Below, piece by piece: positions 8,688-17,421 of a stretch of DNA of 64,000 bases. The stretch lies in NCBI RefSeq assembly GCF_000170895.1, contig NZ_ABCS01000010.1, forward strand, positions 90,190 through 154,189, read 5' to 3'. The DNA comes from Plesiocystis pacifica SIR-1 (GTDB lineage Bacteria > Myxococcota_A > Polyangia > Nannocystales > Nannocystaceae). Position 1 is the first letter of the stretch, and each line of letters opens with the position of its first letter. A program made the position numbers and the translations under genes. Under the pieces are notes generated by a model, which did no database searches, was not told the origin of the DNA, and saw nothing but the letters and a program-made list of their open reading frames with translations.

Positions 8688-9416
8688 CTACTCGAGTCCA
8701 TACCGCCGGTTCCGCTCGTCGAGGACTGCGGCGACCGCAGCGTCGAGGCGAGCGAGGCCCTCGGCGTCGCCGAGGTTGCGAAAATTCTGCTTGGCGATGT
8801 CCGAGGACAGCTCGGGGTCGGGCTGAATCGAGCGGGCGAACAGGGCCGCGAGGGCCGGATCCTTGGCCTCGAGCTCCCGGAGCATGCGCTCGCGCGCGCT
8901 CGCCTGGGCCTGGGCCCGCACGTCCTCGAGGATCGTCGCGTTGACGCACTGGATCACCGGGTCGGGGCTGCGGCGTAGCAGGGAGACCAGCGAGTCACGG
9001 TTGAGCGGGCGGTCGGCGGGCGGGCGCAGCTCGGGGTGGAAGGCGACCATGAAGAATTCGCTCGGCGCGAGCGCGTCCCAGATCGGGCGGAGGGCCTTGA
9101 GGAATTCTTCGAAGCGAGCCGGGTCCCGCCACGGGTGCGCGGGCGGGACGGGGAAGGTGAGCAGCACGATCTCCGTGTCCGCGCGGGCCCGGATCAGCGC
9201 GGCGAGATCCTCCGCGACCTCGCGTGGTTCGACGCAGTCCTGGTCGTCGACGGCGATGTAGGTCGGCCGGTGGACGCGGCCGAGCTCCCGGGACCGACGG
9301 GCGAAGGGGCACAGGCCGAGGCCCTCGACGACCTCGACCTGGTAGCGCTCGTGGACGGCCTGAACCGCGGCTTCGCTGGGGGCTTGTCCCGCGGGCCAGC
9401 TGGACGGGCTCGTCAT
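8688..9416 (-). CDS. DUF1415 family protein
   Basis: This 242-residue cytosolic protein matches the DUF1415 family by its early GLGLCPFA motif, with a conserved cysteine, and by the FMVAFHPELRPP segment. Members are widespread in proteobacteria and have no established function. There is no signal peptide or membrane segment. The ATG at 9416 gives a start about 35 residues before the motif, normal for the family. It is divergent from the next gene with about 57 bases between them, so the two promoters share that space. Confidence 0.8.
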   Translation of the reverse strand: MTSPSSWPAGQAPSEAAVQAVHERYQVEVVEGLGLCPFARRSRELGRVHRPTYIAVDDQDCVEPREVAEDLAALIRARADTEIVLLTFPVPPAHPWRDPARFEEFLKALRPIWDALAPSEFFMVAFHPELRPPADRPLNRDSLVSLLRRSPDPVIQCVNATILEDVRAQAQASARERMLRELEAKDPALAALFARSIQPDPELSSDIAKQNFRNLGDAEGLARLDAAVAAVLDERNRRYGLE

Positions 9417-9473
9417 CGCGCCAGTTTACCGTTCTGGGGAGCGTTGGGCGAGGTTGTCTTCCAAGCTCGGGGT

Positions 9474-11348
9474 ATGCTCGGCGCGGTGGGGGAGCCGTCA
9501 GGGGAGGCCGCGTCGACGCCGGCCGCGGACGCTGGGGCCGGGACTGGGGCTGAGGCGCCGCGGGACGAGCTGGGCCGGCTGCTCTCCCTGCTCATGTTCA
9601 TCGCGGTGGTCTACCGCGTGGCCTACCACGCGACCTACCTCGGCGAGGTCCCCTTCGCCCTCGGCACCTTCTCCGACGGGGCGGTCTACGAGCAGGCGGC
9701 CCTCGACATCCTCGAGCGCCCGCCCCTGGGCACGCGGCCCTTTTACCTGCAGGGCGCCTACGCCTACCTGCTGACCCTGGGCATGGCGATCCGCCCGTGG
9801 TCGAGCCTGGGCCTCATCGTCCAGCTGCTGCTCGGCGCGGGGGTCTTGGTCCTCGTGCACCGGCGCAGCAAGTTGCTGTGGGGTCCGCGGGCGGCGACCT
9901 ACGGGACGCTGGCGCTGCTGTTGCACCCGGGCCTGTCCTTTTACGAGAACAAGTACCTCTCGGCCGAGCTGGGGATCTGCGCGAACCTGCTGATGTTCGT
10001 GGCCTTCACCGGGGTGCTCATCGGCCTGAGCCGGGAGCCCGAGCGCCGGCTCCGGCGGGTGCTCGGGGCGAGCCTCGCCCTCGGTGCGGCTGCGGGGCTC
10101 GCCGTCCTCGCCCGGCCCAACATGATCCTCGCGGTGCCCTTCGCCGTCATGGCCGTGGTCGCGTGCCTGCGCGAAGAGGGGACGAAGGCGCGGGCGCTCG
10201 GAGTCGGCGCGCTGCTCTTGGGCTCGAGCCTCGCCCTCGCGCCCATGGCCGCGCGCAACTACGCGGTCACGGGCTACCCCGACGTCCAGCCCGTGCACGG
10301 CGGCGGGACCTCTTTTTTCATCGGCAACAACCCGAAGTCGAAGGGCGTGTGGAACGACGGCGGCCTGCTCAGCGCGCGCTTGGGCACGGAGAGCAGCGAG
10401 CTGGCCGAGGCCCTCGAGATCTCGACGGAGCTCGACGAGCGCGCGCAGGCCCGGGCGATCGGCGACGCGCTCTACGCCCGGGCGTTCGCGTGGATCGCCG
10501 AGAACCCCGGAGACTTCGCCCGCCTCGAGGTCCACAAGCTGTGGCTGAGCGTGGGCAACGATCAGCTGAGCCAGGACTACGACTGGCTCGGGGAGCGCGA
10601 GCTGATCCCCTGGGCCCACCGCGTGGGCGTCCCCTTCGCGCTGCTCGTGGCGCTGGGTCTGATCGGCGCTGGGGTGGTCTTTCGCCCTGGCGAGGGGCCG
10701 CGCTGGCGCCCCGAGGACGAGGCCCCGCTGCACGAGGCCTTCGCAAGTGTGGCCGGTCGCCGCGGCCTCGCCTGGCTGCTCGCGGGTCTGCTGCTCGCGC
10801 CGCTCGCTGCCAACTTGTTGTTCTTCACCTCCTCGCAGCACCGCCTGCCGCTCATCGTCCCGGCTGCGTTGGTCGCGGGCCCTGGGGTCGCGGCCGTCGT
10901 CGCCCTGCTTCGACGCTGGCGCGGGGGCGAGTCGGAGGCGGGCGGATCGCCGCGCGCTTGGCTGCTGGTCGTCGCCGTGCTCGTCGCGGCTCAGGGTGCC
11001 TGGCCGCGGACGCATCGCAGCGAACCCTCGCCGGTGCACTACTACAACCTGGCGATGGTCCAGGACGAGATAGGAGACCCGCGCGAGGCCTTGAAAAGTT
11101 TCGATCGGGCCATCGAATTGCGGCCAGAGCAGCCCTTGTTTCACATGCGTCGCGCCCACATGCGGATGCGCCTCGAAGACCTCGAGGGCGCACAGGAGGA
11201 TTTGAATTTCGTATTCGACGCGGCCGCCGAAGCCGAGGCGAAGGGGCACCCCTTGCCCGATTGGATCGTGCAGCGGGCCCTCCTCGATCAGGCGAGCGTG
11301 GACTTCGCTCGGGAGCACCCGGAGGCCCGCAGGCGCATCGGGCGGTGA
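9474..11348 (+). CDS. Polytopic membrane protein, glycosyltransferase-like, with C-terminal TPRs
   Basis: This 624-residue protein has about ten to twelve hydrophobic segments between residues 35 and 520. The arrangement resembles ArnT/PMT-type (GT39 or GT83) membrane glycosyltransferases: an early acidic loop (SDGAVYEQAALDIL), a positive loop after membrane segments (ARNYAVTGYP) and a large periplasmic segment. After the last membrane span come TPR units (YYNLAMVQDEIGDPREALKSF and LEDLEGAQEDL). If the family call is right it transfers sugars from polyprenyl-phosphate donors on the periplasmic face, with the TPRs binding an acceptor or partner. The ATG at 9474 was chosen because it is the first start after the intergenic gap. 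The specific substrate is unknown. Confidence 0.65.
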   Translation: MLGAVGEPSGEAASTPAADAGAGTGAEAPRDELGRLLSLLMFIAVVYRVAYHATYLGEVPFALGTFSDGAVYEQAALDILERPPLGTRPFYLQGAYAYLLTLGMAIRPWSSLGLIVQLLLGAGVLVLVHRRSKLLWGPRAATYGTLALLLHPGLSFYENKYLSAELGICANLLMFVAFTGVLIGLSREPERRLRRVLGASLALGAAAGLAVLARPNMILAVPFAVMAVVACLREEGTKARALGVGALLLGSSLALAPMAARNYAVTGYPDVQPVHGGGTSFFIGNNPKSKGVWNDGGLLSARLGTESSELAEALEISTELDERAQARAIGDALYARAFAWIAENPGDFARLEVHKLWLSVGNDQLSQDYDWLGERELIPWAHRVGVPFALLVALGLIGAGVVFRPGEGPRWRPEDEAPLHEAFASVAGRRGLAWLLAGLLLAPLAANLLFFTSSQHRLPLIVPAALVAGPGVAAVVALLRRWRGGESEAGGSPRAWLLVVAVLVAAQGAWPRTHRSEPSPVHYYNLAMVQDEIGDPREALKSFDRAIELRPEQPLFHMRRAHMRMRLEDLEGAQEDLNFVFDAAAEAEAKGHPLPDWIVQRALLDQASVDFAREHPEARRRIGR

Positions 11349-11362
11349 TACCCTCCCGGCGC

Positions 11363-12148
11363 ATGGTGGACTCGAAACGCATGGGTCGTCGCGAGCGCGG
11401 CGGCTCACCATCGGAGGGCGAGGGCGCGGGCGAGGGCCTGACCCGGCGCGGCCTCTTTCGACGCCTGGGTGTCGCTGGTACGGCGGCCGCCCTGGTCAAC
11501 TCCAGCTGCAAGGTCCAAGACGGCGAGCTCGAAGCGCCGGCCGTCGACCTGGGCCCCGACACGAGCGGCGCCTTTGGCCTCGACGCAGCGCCGCTGAACT
11601 TCACCCTCGACGGCAAGGCCGTCGACACGAAGGCCGAGGCGCGCACGACCTTGCTCGAGCTCCTGCGCCTGGACCTCGACGCGACCGGCACCAAGGTGGT
11701 CTGCGACCGCGGAGCCTGCGGGGCGTGCATGGTCCTCGTCGACGGCGTCGCCCGGAACAGCTGCATGCTCTTGGCCCACGACGTCGCCGGGGCCGAGGTG
11801 ACCACGGTCGCCGGCCTGGGCGCGAGCGGGGAGCTCAGCGCGCTTCAGCAGGCCTTCGTCGACCACGACGCCCTCCAGTGTGGCTTTTGCACCTCCGGCA
11901 TGCTGATCAGCGCGAGCGCGCTGCTGCGCAAGGGCGGGGGTCCGGGCAAGGCCGCGGGCATGACCGCGGCGCAGGTCGAGGACGGCCTGGCCGGGAACCT
12001 GTGCCGCTGCGGCACCTACCCCCACGTCGTCGCGGCCGTGCTCTCGGTCGCCAAGGGCGAGCGCGTCGATCGGGTCCCGACCGAGCGCATCGCCCTGGGT
12101 GAAGACGGCAGCAAGCCGGCGCGCGCCCAGAAGGGCGGTGCGGCGTGA
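11363..12148 (+). CDS. Molybdenum hydroxylase [2Fe-2S] subunit with Tat signal (PaoA/YagT-like)
   Basis: This protein of about 261 residues carries an N-terminal twin-arginine signal (LTRRGLFRRLGVAGTAAALV), so the complex should fold in the cytoplasm and be exported to the periplasm. Two [2Fe-2S] sites are complete: the plant-type ferredoxin motif (CDRGACGACMVLVDG with a following Cys) and the helical domain motif (CGFCTSGM with CRCG). This is the small subunit of the xanthine-dehydrogenase superfamily, closest in organisation to E. coli PaoA. It relays electrons between the molybdenum centre and FAD. The start could be the ATG at 11363 or at 11381. The stop overlaps the next gene by GTGA, indicating a coupled operon. 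Confidence 0.88.
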   Translation: MVDSKRMGRRERGGSPSEGEGAGEGLTRRGLFRRLGVAGTAAALVNSSCKVQDGELEAPAVDLGPDTSGAFGLDAAPLNFTLDGKAVDTKAEARTTLLELLRLDLDATGTKVVCDRGACGACMVLVDGVARNSCMLLAHDVAGAEVTTVAGLGASGELSALQQAFVDHDALQCGFCTSGMLISASALLRKGGGPGKAAGMTAAQVEDGLAGNLCRCGTYPHVVAAVLSVAKGERVDRVPTERIALGEDGSKPARAQKGGAA

Positions 12149-14499
12149 GCACCAAGGTCACCCTCTCCCTCGGCTACGGCAAGCAGCTGTCGAAGCAAAA
12201 GATCGAGGTCCCCGACGGCGAGCCCAAGCCCTGGGACGCGACGGTCAAGACCAAGGTCGTCGGCCGGGCCGTGCCGCGCATCGACGGGCCGCTCAAGGTC
12301 AGCGGCGAGGCCCGCTACACCCACGACGTGCGCGTCGAGGGCATGCTCCACGGCGCCATCTTGCGCTCGCCCCATCCTTGCGCGGTGATCCAGTCCATCG
12401 ATCTGAGCGGCGCCGAGAAGGCCCCCGGGGTCCGGGCGGTCCACGCCATGGCCAAGGCCGGCGACCGGATGATCTTCGCCGGCCAGGACATCGCCGCCGT
12501 CGCGGCCGAGCGCCCCGAGCAGGCCCGGGCGGCGCTCGAGGCCATCGCCGTCGAGTATGAGCTCCAGCCCTTCGTCGCCAGCACCCGCGGAGCCATGCGT
12601 GACGGCGCGCCGGTGGTCCACGCGGCCGCCGTCGAAGAAAAGCGCACCGGCGCCGACGAGCCCGGGGCCGAGAAGGCCGCGGGCAGGCTTCAGGGCAACA
12701 TCCGCCCGGGCCGCAGCCAAAAGCGCGGCGACGCCAAGCGAGCCTTGAGGGCCGCCAAGGCCAGCTTCGAGGCCACCTACGAGACGCAGTGCCACACCCA
12801 CAGCGCCCTCGAGACCCACGGCCTGATGATCCGCTGGGAGGCCAAGGACGCGGTCACGGTGTGGGCGTCGACCCAGGCCATCTTCGGGGTGCGCGACGAG
12901 GTCGCGGCCGTGTTTGGCCTCGAGCCCGCCAAGGTCCGGGTCATCACCGAGTTCCTCGGCGGCGGCTTCGGGGCCAAGTTCGGCGCCAACGCGCCGGGCT
13001 CGGCCATCGCCAAGGCGGCCGGCGAGCTCGCGCGCACGGCCAAGGCGCCGGTCAAGATCATGCTCGACCGCCAGGAAGAGCACCTGTGCACCGGCAACCG
13101 CCCGGACTCGATCCAGACCGTGCGCCTCGGGGCCAACCCCAAGACCGGCGCGATCACGGCGATCCACGTCACCGCCCACGGCTCCGCCGGCATCGGCACG
13201 GGCGCGGGCGTGGGCCGCAACGCCTCGGCGATCTACACCAAGGTCCCCGACGTGCTCGTCGAGAGCGCGGACGTGTTCACCCACGCCGGCCCGGCCGTAG
13301 CCTTCCGCGCCCCGGGCCATCCTCAAGGCGCCTTCGCCATGGAGTCGGCCATCGACGAGCTCGCGCGCCAGCTGGGCCGCGATCCCATCGACGTGCGCCT
13401 GGCCCACGACACCCACCCCGTGCGCCGCTGGCAGCTCGAGCTGGGCCGCGAGCGCTTCGCCTGGAACGAGCGCCGCCGCGAGGCCGCCGACCTGCGCAGC
13501 CGCAACACCCGGATCCGCCGAGGGGTCGGCTGCGCGGTGTCCATCTGGGGCGACTTCGGGGGCCCCGACGCCCGCGTGACCGTGTCCGTGGCCCGCGACG
13601 GCAAGGTGGCCGTCAAGTGCGGCGTCCAGGACATCGGCGGCGGCATCGGGACCGTCATGGCCCAGGTCGCCGCCGAGGTGCTCCAGCGTCCGCTCGCTGA
13701 CGTCCGCGTCGACATCGGCGACAGCGCGTTCGGGCCCGGCGTGGGCTCGGGCGGCAGCAAGACCACCTCGTCCATCGCCCCGGCCGTGCGCAACGCCGCC
13801 GAGGCGGCCAAGGCCGAGCTGGCGATGATCGCCTCGCGGGCCCTCGAGGGCGCGTCGGTCAAGCGCCTCAAGTGGACCGAGAAGGGCGTCGGCGTCGGTC
13901 GCCAGACCCTGAGCTGGGCCGAGCTGTGCAAGGCCATCGAGGGCGAGGCCGTCGTCGCCACCGCCTCGCGCCCGCGCACCTACGGCGCCTTCCCCAAGTC
14001 CTTCCCGGGCTACCCGACCCCGCAGATCGCCGGGGCCCAGTTCGCCGCCGTCGAGGTCGACACCTGGACCGGCGTGGTCCGCTGCTCGGAGATCCTCGCC
14101 CTCCACGACTGCGGCCGGGTCATGAACGAGATGACCCTGCGCTCGCAGATCAACGGCGGCATCATCCTGGGCGTGGGCTACGCGCTCATGGAGCAGCGGG
14201 TCCTCGACCCGGGCCTGGGGGTTGTGCTCAACGCCAACCTCGAGGGCTACAAGGCCTGCGGCATCAAGGACTGCCCGGACATCTCGATCGTGCTCACCGA
14301 GGTCGCCAGCGGCAACAACTCGACGGGCAGCTACGGCATCGGCGAGCCCGCGACCATCCCGACGGCGGCGGCCATCGCCAACGCCGTCGGCGACGCCCTG
14401 GGGGCCCACGTCCGCTCCCTGCCCATCACCCCCGGCAAGGTGCTCGAGACCCTCGAGGCCGCGGCCAACTCCAGCTCCAACTCCGAGGCAAGCAAGTGA
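12145..14499 (+). CDS. Molybdenum-cofactor-binding large subunit of an aldehyde/xanthine-type oxidoreductase
   Basis: This 784-residue catalytic subunit has the order expected of the XDH family: an a/b-hammerhead domain near the N-terminus (GPLKVSGEARYTHDV), then Moco-binding segments including EFLGGGFGAKFG and AFRAPGHPQGAFAME, and a late GIGEPATIPTAAAIANAV segment. The Glu in GIGEP is the position of the catalytic base in this family. It hydroxylates an aldehyde or N-heterocycle using molybdopterin cytosine dinucleotide. The large subunit has no signal of its own, as in PaoC, and would be carried out with the Tat-bearing small subunit. A GTG start overlaps the upstream stop, and its own TGA overlaps the ATG of the FAD subunit by one base. 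Substrate unknown. Confidence 0.88.
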   Translation: MSTKVTLSLGYGKQLSKQKIEVPDGEPKPWDATVKTKVVGRAVPRIDGPLKVSGEARYTHDVRVEGMLHGAILRSPHPCAVIQSIDLSGAEKAPGVRAVHAMAKAGDRMIFAGQDIAAVAAERPEQARAALEAIAVEYELQPFVASTRGAMRDGAPVVHAAAVEEKRTGADEPGAEKAAGRLQGNIRPGRSQKRGDAKRALRAAKASFEATYETQCHTHSALETHGLMIRWEAKDAVTVWASTQAIFGVRDEVAAVFGLEPAKVRVITEFLGGGFGAKFGANAPGSAIAKAAGELARTAKAPVKIMLDRQEEHLCTGNRPDSIQTVRLGANPKTGAITAIHVTAHGSAGIGTGAGVGRNASAIYTKVPDVLVESADVFTHAGPAVAFRAPGHPQGAFAMESAIDELARQLGRDPIDVRLAHDTHPVRRWQLELGRERFAWNERRREAADLRSRNTRIRRGVGCAVSIWGDFGGPDARVTVSVARDGKVAVKCGVQDIGGGIGTVMAQVAAEVLQRPLADVRVDIGDSAFGPGVGSGGSKTTSSIAPAVRNAAEAAKAELAMIASRALEGASVKRLKWTEKGVGVGRQTLSWAELCKAIEGEAVVATASRPRTYGAFPKSFPGYPTPQIAGAQFAAVEVDTWTGVVRCSEILALHDCGRVMNEMTLRSQINGGIILGVGYALMEQRVLDPGLGVVLNANLEGYKACGIKDCPDISIVLTEVASGNNSTGSYGIGEPATIPTAAAIANAVGDALGAHVRSLPITPGKVLETLEAAANSSSNSEASK

Positions 14500-15566
14500 T
14501 GCGACCCTTTGCGCTCATTCGTCCCGAGTCCCTGACCCAGGCCCGCGATCTGGTCGTCGCCAAGCCCGAAGGTCGAAGCTTCCGCGCCGGCGGCATCGAC
14601 CTGATGGATCGCATGAAGGAGGGCCTCGACGACCCCGAGCTGCTCGTCGAGCTCCGCGGCGTCGGCGAGCTCGCGGGGGTGACCGAGTCCGCGGGCTTCT
14701 CCCCCGCGACGGCCGACGGCTCCGTGCCCGAGAACCTGCCCTCCGGCGCGCTGTGGCGCGTGGGCGCGGCGACGACCCTCGCCGAGATCGCCGCCAACGA
14801 GGCGCTGCTCGACGGCGCCGCGGCGCTGGTCGAGGCCGCGAGCCAGGCCGCGACCCCGGGCATCCGCAACACCGCGACCGTGGGCGGGAACCTGCTCCAG
14901 CGCCCGCGCTGCTGGTACTACCGCAACCGCGAGCTGGTCTGCCTCAAAAAGGGCGGGGACATGTGCCTGGCCATCGCCGGGGACAACCGCTACCACGCCA
15001 TCCTCGGCGGCGGGCCGAGCTTCATCGTCCACCCCTCGAGCCTGGCGACGGCCCTGGTCGCGCTCGGGGCCACGGTCGGCACCTTCCGCGGCGCCTCGGC
15101 CGAGGACGCCATCACCCCCGGGCGCGTCCTGCCCATCGAGGAGCTGTTCGCCGGGCCCAAGACCGACCCGACCCGAGAGCACGTGCTCGAAGACGGCGAG
15201 GTGCTCGAGGCCGTGCTCGTGCCCAAGGCCGGCGCCGAGATGCGCTCGGCCTACGGGGCCGTGCGCGAGAAGCAGTCCCACGACTGGCCCCTGGTCGAAG
15301 CCGCGGTGCGCATGCGCGTCGACGCGGGCGTGATGAAGGACGTGCGCGTGGCCCTGGGTCACGTCGCGCCCGTCCCCTGGCTCAGCCCCGAGGCCGCCGA
15401 GGTGCTCGAGGGCCAGGCCCCCGACGCCGAGCTGTTCGCCCGCGCGGCCGAGGCCGCCGTCGCCAAGGCCCGCCCCCTCGACGGCAACGGCTACAAAGTC
15501 CCCATGTCCAAGGGCCTGCTCCGCGAGGTCCTCCATCGCGCCTCGGGCCTCGCCCTGCCCGAGTGA
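14499..15566 (+). CDS. FAD-binding subunit of the molybdenum hydroxylase (PaoB/YagS-like)
   Basis: This 355-residue medium subunit of the XDH family has the FAD-binding pattern GIRNTATVGGNLLQRPRC at residues 121-138 and the later GGGPSFIVHPSS segment. Three cysteines at about 138, 148 and 156 (RPRCWYYRNRELVC and GGDMC) fall in the insert that holds an extra [4Fe-4S] cluster in the PaoB/HBCR-like branch. I could not place the fourth ligand in the usual downstream position, so cluster binding is likely but not certain. The ATG overlaps the upstream stop (TGATG). With the two preceding genes it forms a complete heterotrimer. Molybdenum cofactor maturation proteins are not encoded in this window. 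Confidence 0.85.
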   Translation: MRPFALIRPESLTQARDLVVAKPEGRSFRAGGIDLMDRMKEGLDDPELLVELRGVGELAGVTESAGFSPATADGSVPENLPSGALWRVGAATTLAEIAANEALLDGAAALVEAASQAATPGIRNTATVGGNLLQRPRCWYYRNRELVCLKKGGDMCLAIAGDNRYHAILGGGPSFIVHPSSLATALVALGATVGTFRGASAEDAITPGRVLPIEELFAGPKTDPTREHVLEDGEVLEAVLVPKAGAEMRSAYGAVREKQSHDWPLVEAAVRMRVDAGVMKDVRVALGHVAPVPWLSPEAAEVLEGQAPDAELFARAAEAAVAKARPLDGNGYKVPMSKGLLREVLHRASGLALPE

Positions 15567-15598
15567 GCCCGCACCCCACCCTCGAGGAGCCCACCGCC

Positions 15599-15817
15599 AT
15601 GCCCGACTTCATCCGCGTCGACAAGTCCCGCCCCGTCTGCAAGCACCTGCGCACCAAGGCCCTGCACGCCTACGGCCGGGAGACCCACGACGCCTTCCAC
15701 ACCAGCCGCTCGAGCGGCTACCAGTGCCTCAAGACCTGCTTCGTGACCGGCCCCGACCAGGGCCTGTGCGCGCCCGAGGAGTGCCAGCCCGGGCGCGGGT
15801 GCTTCGAGAAGCGCTAG
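15599..15817 (+). CDS. Small cysteine-rich protein at the end of the molybdenum hydroxylase operon
   Basis: This 72-residue protein has six cysteines (residues 14, 43, 47, 57, 62 and 68) and no signal peptide or membrane segment. The second half contains a CxxxC pair (YQCLKTC) followed by CAPEEC and GRGC, a spacing that suggests a metal or iron-sulfur site. It starts 32 bases after the FAD subunit, on the same strand, before a probable terminator, and so belongs to the operon. A GAGGAG Shine-Dalgarno-like sequence lies about ten bases before the ATG. It could be an assembly factor, an electron carrier or a structural fourth subunit. I do not recognise a named family. Confidence 0.65.
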   Translation: MPDFIRVDKSRPVCKHLRTKALHAYGRETHDAFHTSRSSGYQCLKTCFVTGPDQGLCAPEECQPGRGCFEKR

Positions 15818-15850
15818 GTAGGCGTACCGACGAGCAAGCTTCGCGGCGGC

Positions 15851-15891
15851 CCCTCGCCCGACCTCGCTCGGGTGGGGGCTCGTTGGTTTTT
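15851..15891 (+). terminator. Intrinsic terminator of the molybdenum hydroxylase operon
   Basis: Arms at 15851-15861 and 15868-15878 pair over eleven positions, two of them G-T, around a six-base loop. A TTTTT run follows at 15887-15891. It lies 33 bases after the last stop codon of the operon. Confidence 0.5.
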
Positions 15892-15935
15892 GCGCTTCGC
15901 TCGACCTTTATCATTTTTGATATAGGATGTGTGAC

Positions 15936-16841
15936 ATGTCGAGCATGACCTCCAAAACACAACTGGCGAGCACGACCGCGGGCTTGTTCGTCGAGGCAGC
16001 CGGTGACCCCCAGCGGCCCGCCCTCGTGTTCCTCCACGGGCTGGGCGTGAGCCGGTGGATGTGGGCGGAGCAGCTCGCCTCGCTCGCGTCGGACTACTAC
16101 TGCCTCGCGGTCGACTTGCCCGGGAGCGGGGACAGCCACGGCTCGCCCTGGGTCAGCTTCGAGGACAGCGCCGCGCGGGTGGCCGAGCTCATCGCAGCGC
16201 GGGCCGAGGGCGGTCGCGCCCACGTGGTCGGGCTCTCGCTGGGGGCCTACGTCGCCCTGAGCGTGCTCGCCCGCCACCCCGAGGTCGTGCGCTCGACGGT
16301 GGCGAGCGGCCTATCGACGCGGCCCTTCGCCCACCGCTGGTGGTGGAGCATGGTCAGTAGCCTGGTCTCGGTGCTGATGCGCTCTCGAGTCCTCGCGCGT
16401 GCCTCGGCCAAGGCGATGGGCCTGCCGCCCGACGCCGTCGAGCTCTACGTTCGCGACGCGACCCGCCTGCGCCCGGCGGAGGTCCGGCGCATCTACAGCG
16501 AGGTGTTCGCCTTCGATCTCGGGGCCCTGGGCGAGCTGGGCGGCGCGGAGGCCCGGTCGCGCCTGCTGGTCGTCGCGGGCTCCCGGGAGGCGCCGAAGGT
16601 CCTGGACGGGCTCGCATACGTGCGCGCCCGCGCTCCAGAGGCCCGCACGGCCCTCGCTCCGGAGCTCCACCACACCTGGAGCGCCGAGGACCCCGAGCTG
16701 TTCACCGCGATGGTCCGGGCGTGGTGCGGGCGTGGTCAGCTCGTCGCCGGCCTCGAGCCAGGCGGCGCCGCCGCGGACTCGAGCGGTGGACCGCAGGTCG
16801 CACCCGCGGGGGGCCCGGGGCTCAGGGCTCGGAAGGGGTGA
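15936..16841 (+). CDS. Alpha/beta-fold hydrolase
   Basis: This 301-residue protein has the canonical alpha/beta hydrolase layout: oxyanion-region LVFLHGLG near residue 30, nucleophile elbow GLSLGA near residue 100 with the Ser as probable nucleophile, and a late His in ELHHTWSAEDPEL. The cap region is basic and hydrophobic. The ATG at 15936 is preferred over 15927 because an AGGA sequence lies eight bases before it. The promoter region upstream is strikingly AT-rich against the local background (around TTTATCATTTTTGATATAGG). Its end overlaps the convergent regulator gene by 20 bases. The substrate (ester, epoxide or lactone) cannot be told. Confidence 0.8.
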   Translation: MSSMTSKTQLASTTAGLFVEAAGDPQRPALVFLHGLGVSRWMWAEQLASLASDYYCLAVDLPGSGDSHGSPWVSFEDSAARVAELIAARAEGGRAHVVGLSLGAYVALSVLARHPEVVRSTVASGLSTRPFAHRWWWSMVSSLVSVLMRSRVLARASAKAMGLPPDAVELYVRDATRLRPAEVRRIYSEVFAFDLGALGELGGAEARSRLLVVAGSREAPKVLDGLAYVRARAPEARTALAPELHHTWSAEDPELFTAMVRAWCGRGQLVAGLEPGGAAADSSGGPQVAPAGGPGLRARKG

Positions 16842-17379
16842 GGGCATCGGGGATGACCACGGAGGCGAGGGCGTAGGCCCGCCGCTCGGGCGTGGGCTCG
16901 TGGCTCAGCGCGCCCTCGACGAGCTCGACCATGGCCGCGTGCAGGCTCGCGCGTTCGGCCTCGGACAGCCACAGCGTCGCCAGGTTGTAGGCCGCGCCGT
17001 CGCGCCCGAGCTGCTCCTGGGGCGTCCGCTCGACGTAGGCGCCGAAGGACTCGACGAGCATGGCCACGAACACGTTGAAGGCGTCGAGGTGCTCGTCGGG
17101 CCCGAGGTGCTCGAGCTCCTCGGGGCTGAGGCGGCCCTGACCCGCCCGCACGGCGAAGCTACGCTCGATGGCGCCGTTGACCTCGCGCTCCTCGACGATC
17201 TCGAGCACGGCGCCCTCGTGGAGCGCGCGGAGGTGGCGGTAGAGGCTAGCCTGGGGGATCTGCGGCAGCATGCGGCGCAGCTCCTTGGCCGTGGCGTGGC
17301 GCCCACCGAGGGCGGACAGGATCCGCATGCGCGCCGGGTGGAGGACGAGCTCGGCCTTCGAGCGTTGCTTGCGAGCCAC
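16822..17379 (-). CDS. Winged-helix transcriptional regulator (ArsR/HTH_20-like)
   Basis: This 185-residue protein has an N-terminal winged helix: LHPARMRILSALGG, then ATAKELRRMLPQIPQASLYRHLRAL, then a wing with the ERE sequence. This is the pattern of ArsR-superfamily HTH_20 regulators. The remainder is helical and probably serves dimerisation or ligand binding. It starts with GTG at 17379. It is convergent with the hydrolase and lies just upstream of nothing else on its own strand, except the end of the siderophore operon 42 bases further on. It may regulate itself or the hydrolase. No metal-binding cysteines are present. Confidence 0.75.
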   Translation of the reverse strand: MARKQRSKAELVLHPARMRILSALGGRHATAKELRRMLPQIPQASLYRHLRALHEGAVLEIVEEREVNGAIERSFAVRAGQGRLSPEELEHLGPDEHLDAFNVFVAMLVESFGAYVERTPQEQLGRDGAAYNLATLWLSEAERASLHAAMVELVEGALSHEPTPERRAYALASVVIPDALTPSEP

Positions 17380-17421
17380 CCCGAGAGGCTAGTCTCGGGG
17401 CGGTTGAGGGTCAACGCCGCG

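Noticed and set aside
8348..8826. Open frames on both strands before the DUF1415 gene
   Set aside because: They show no domain, no plausible start signals, and overlap the end of the DUF1415 gene.
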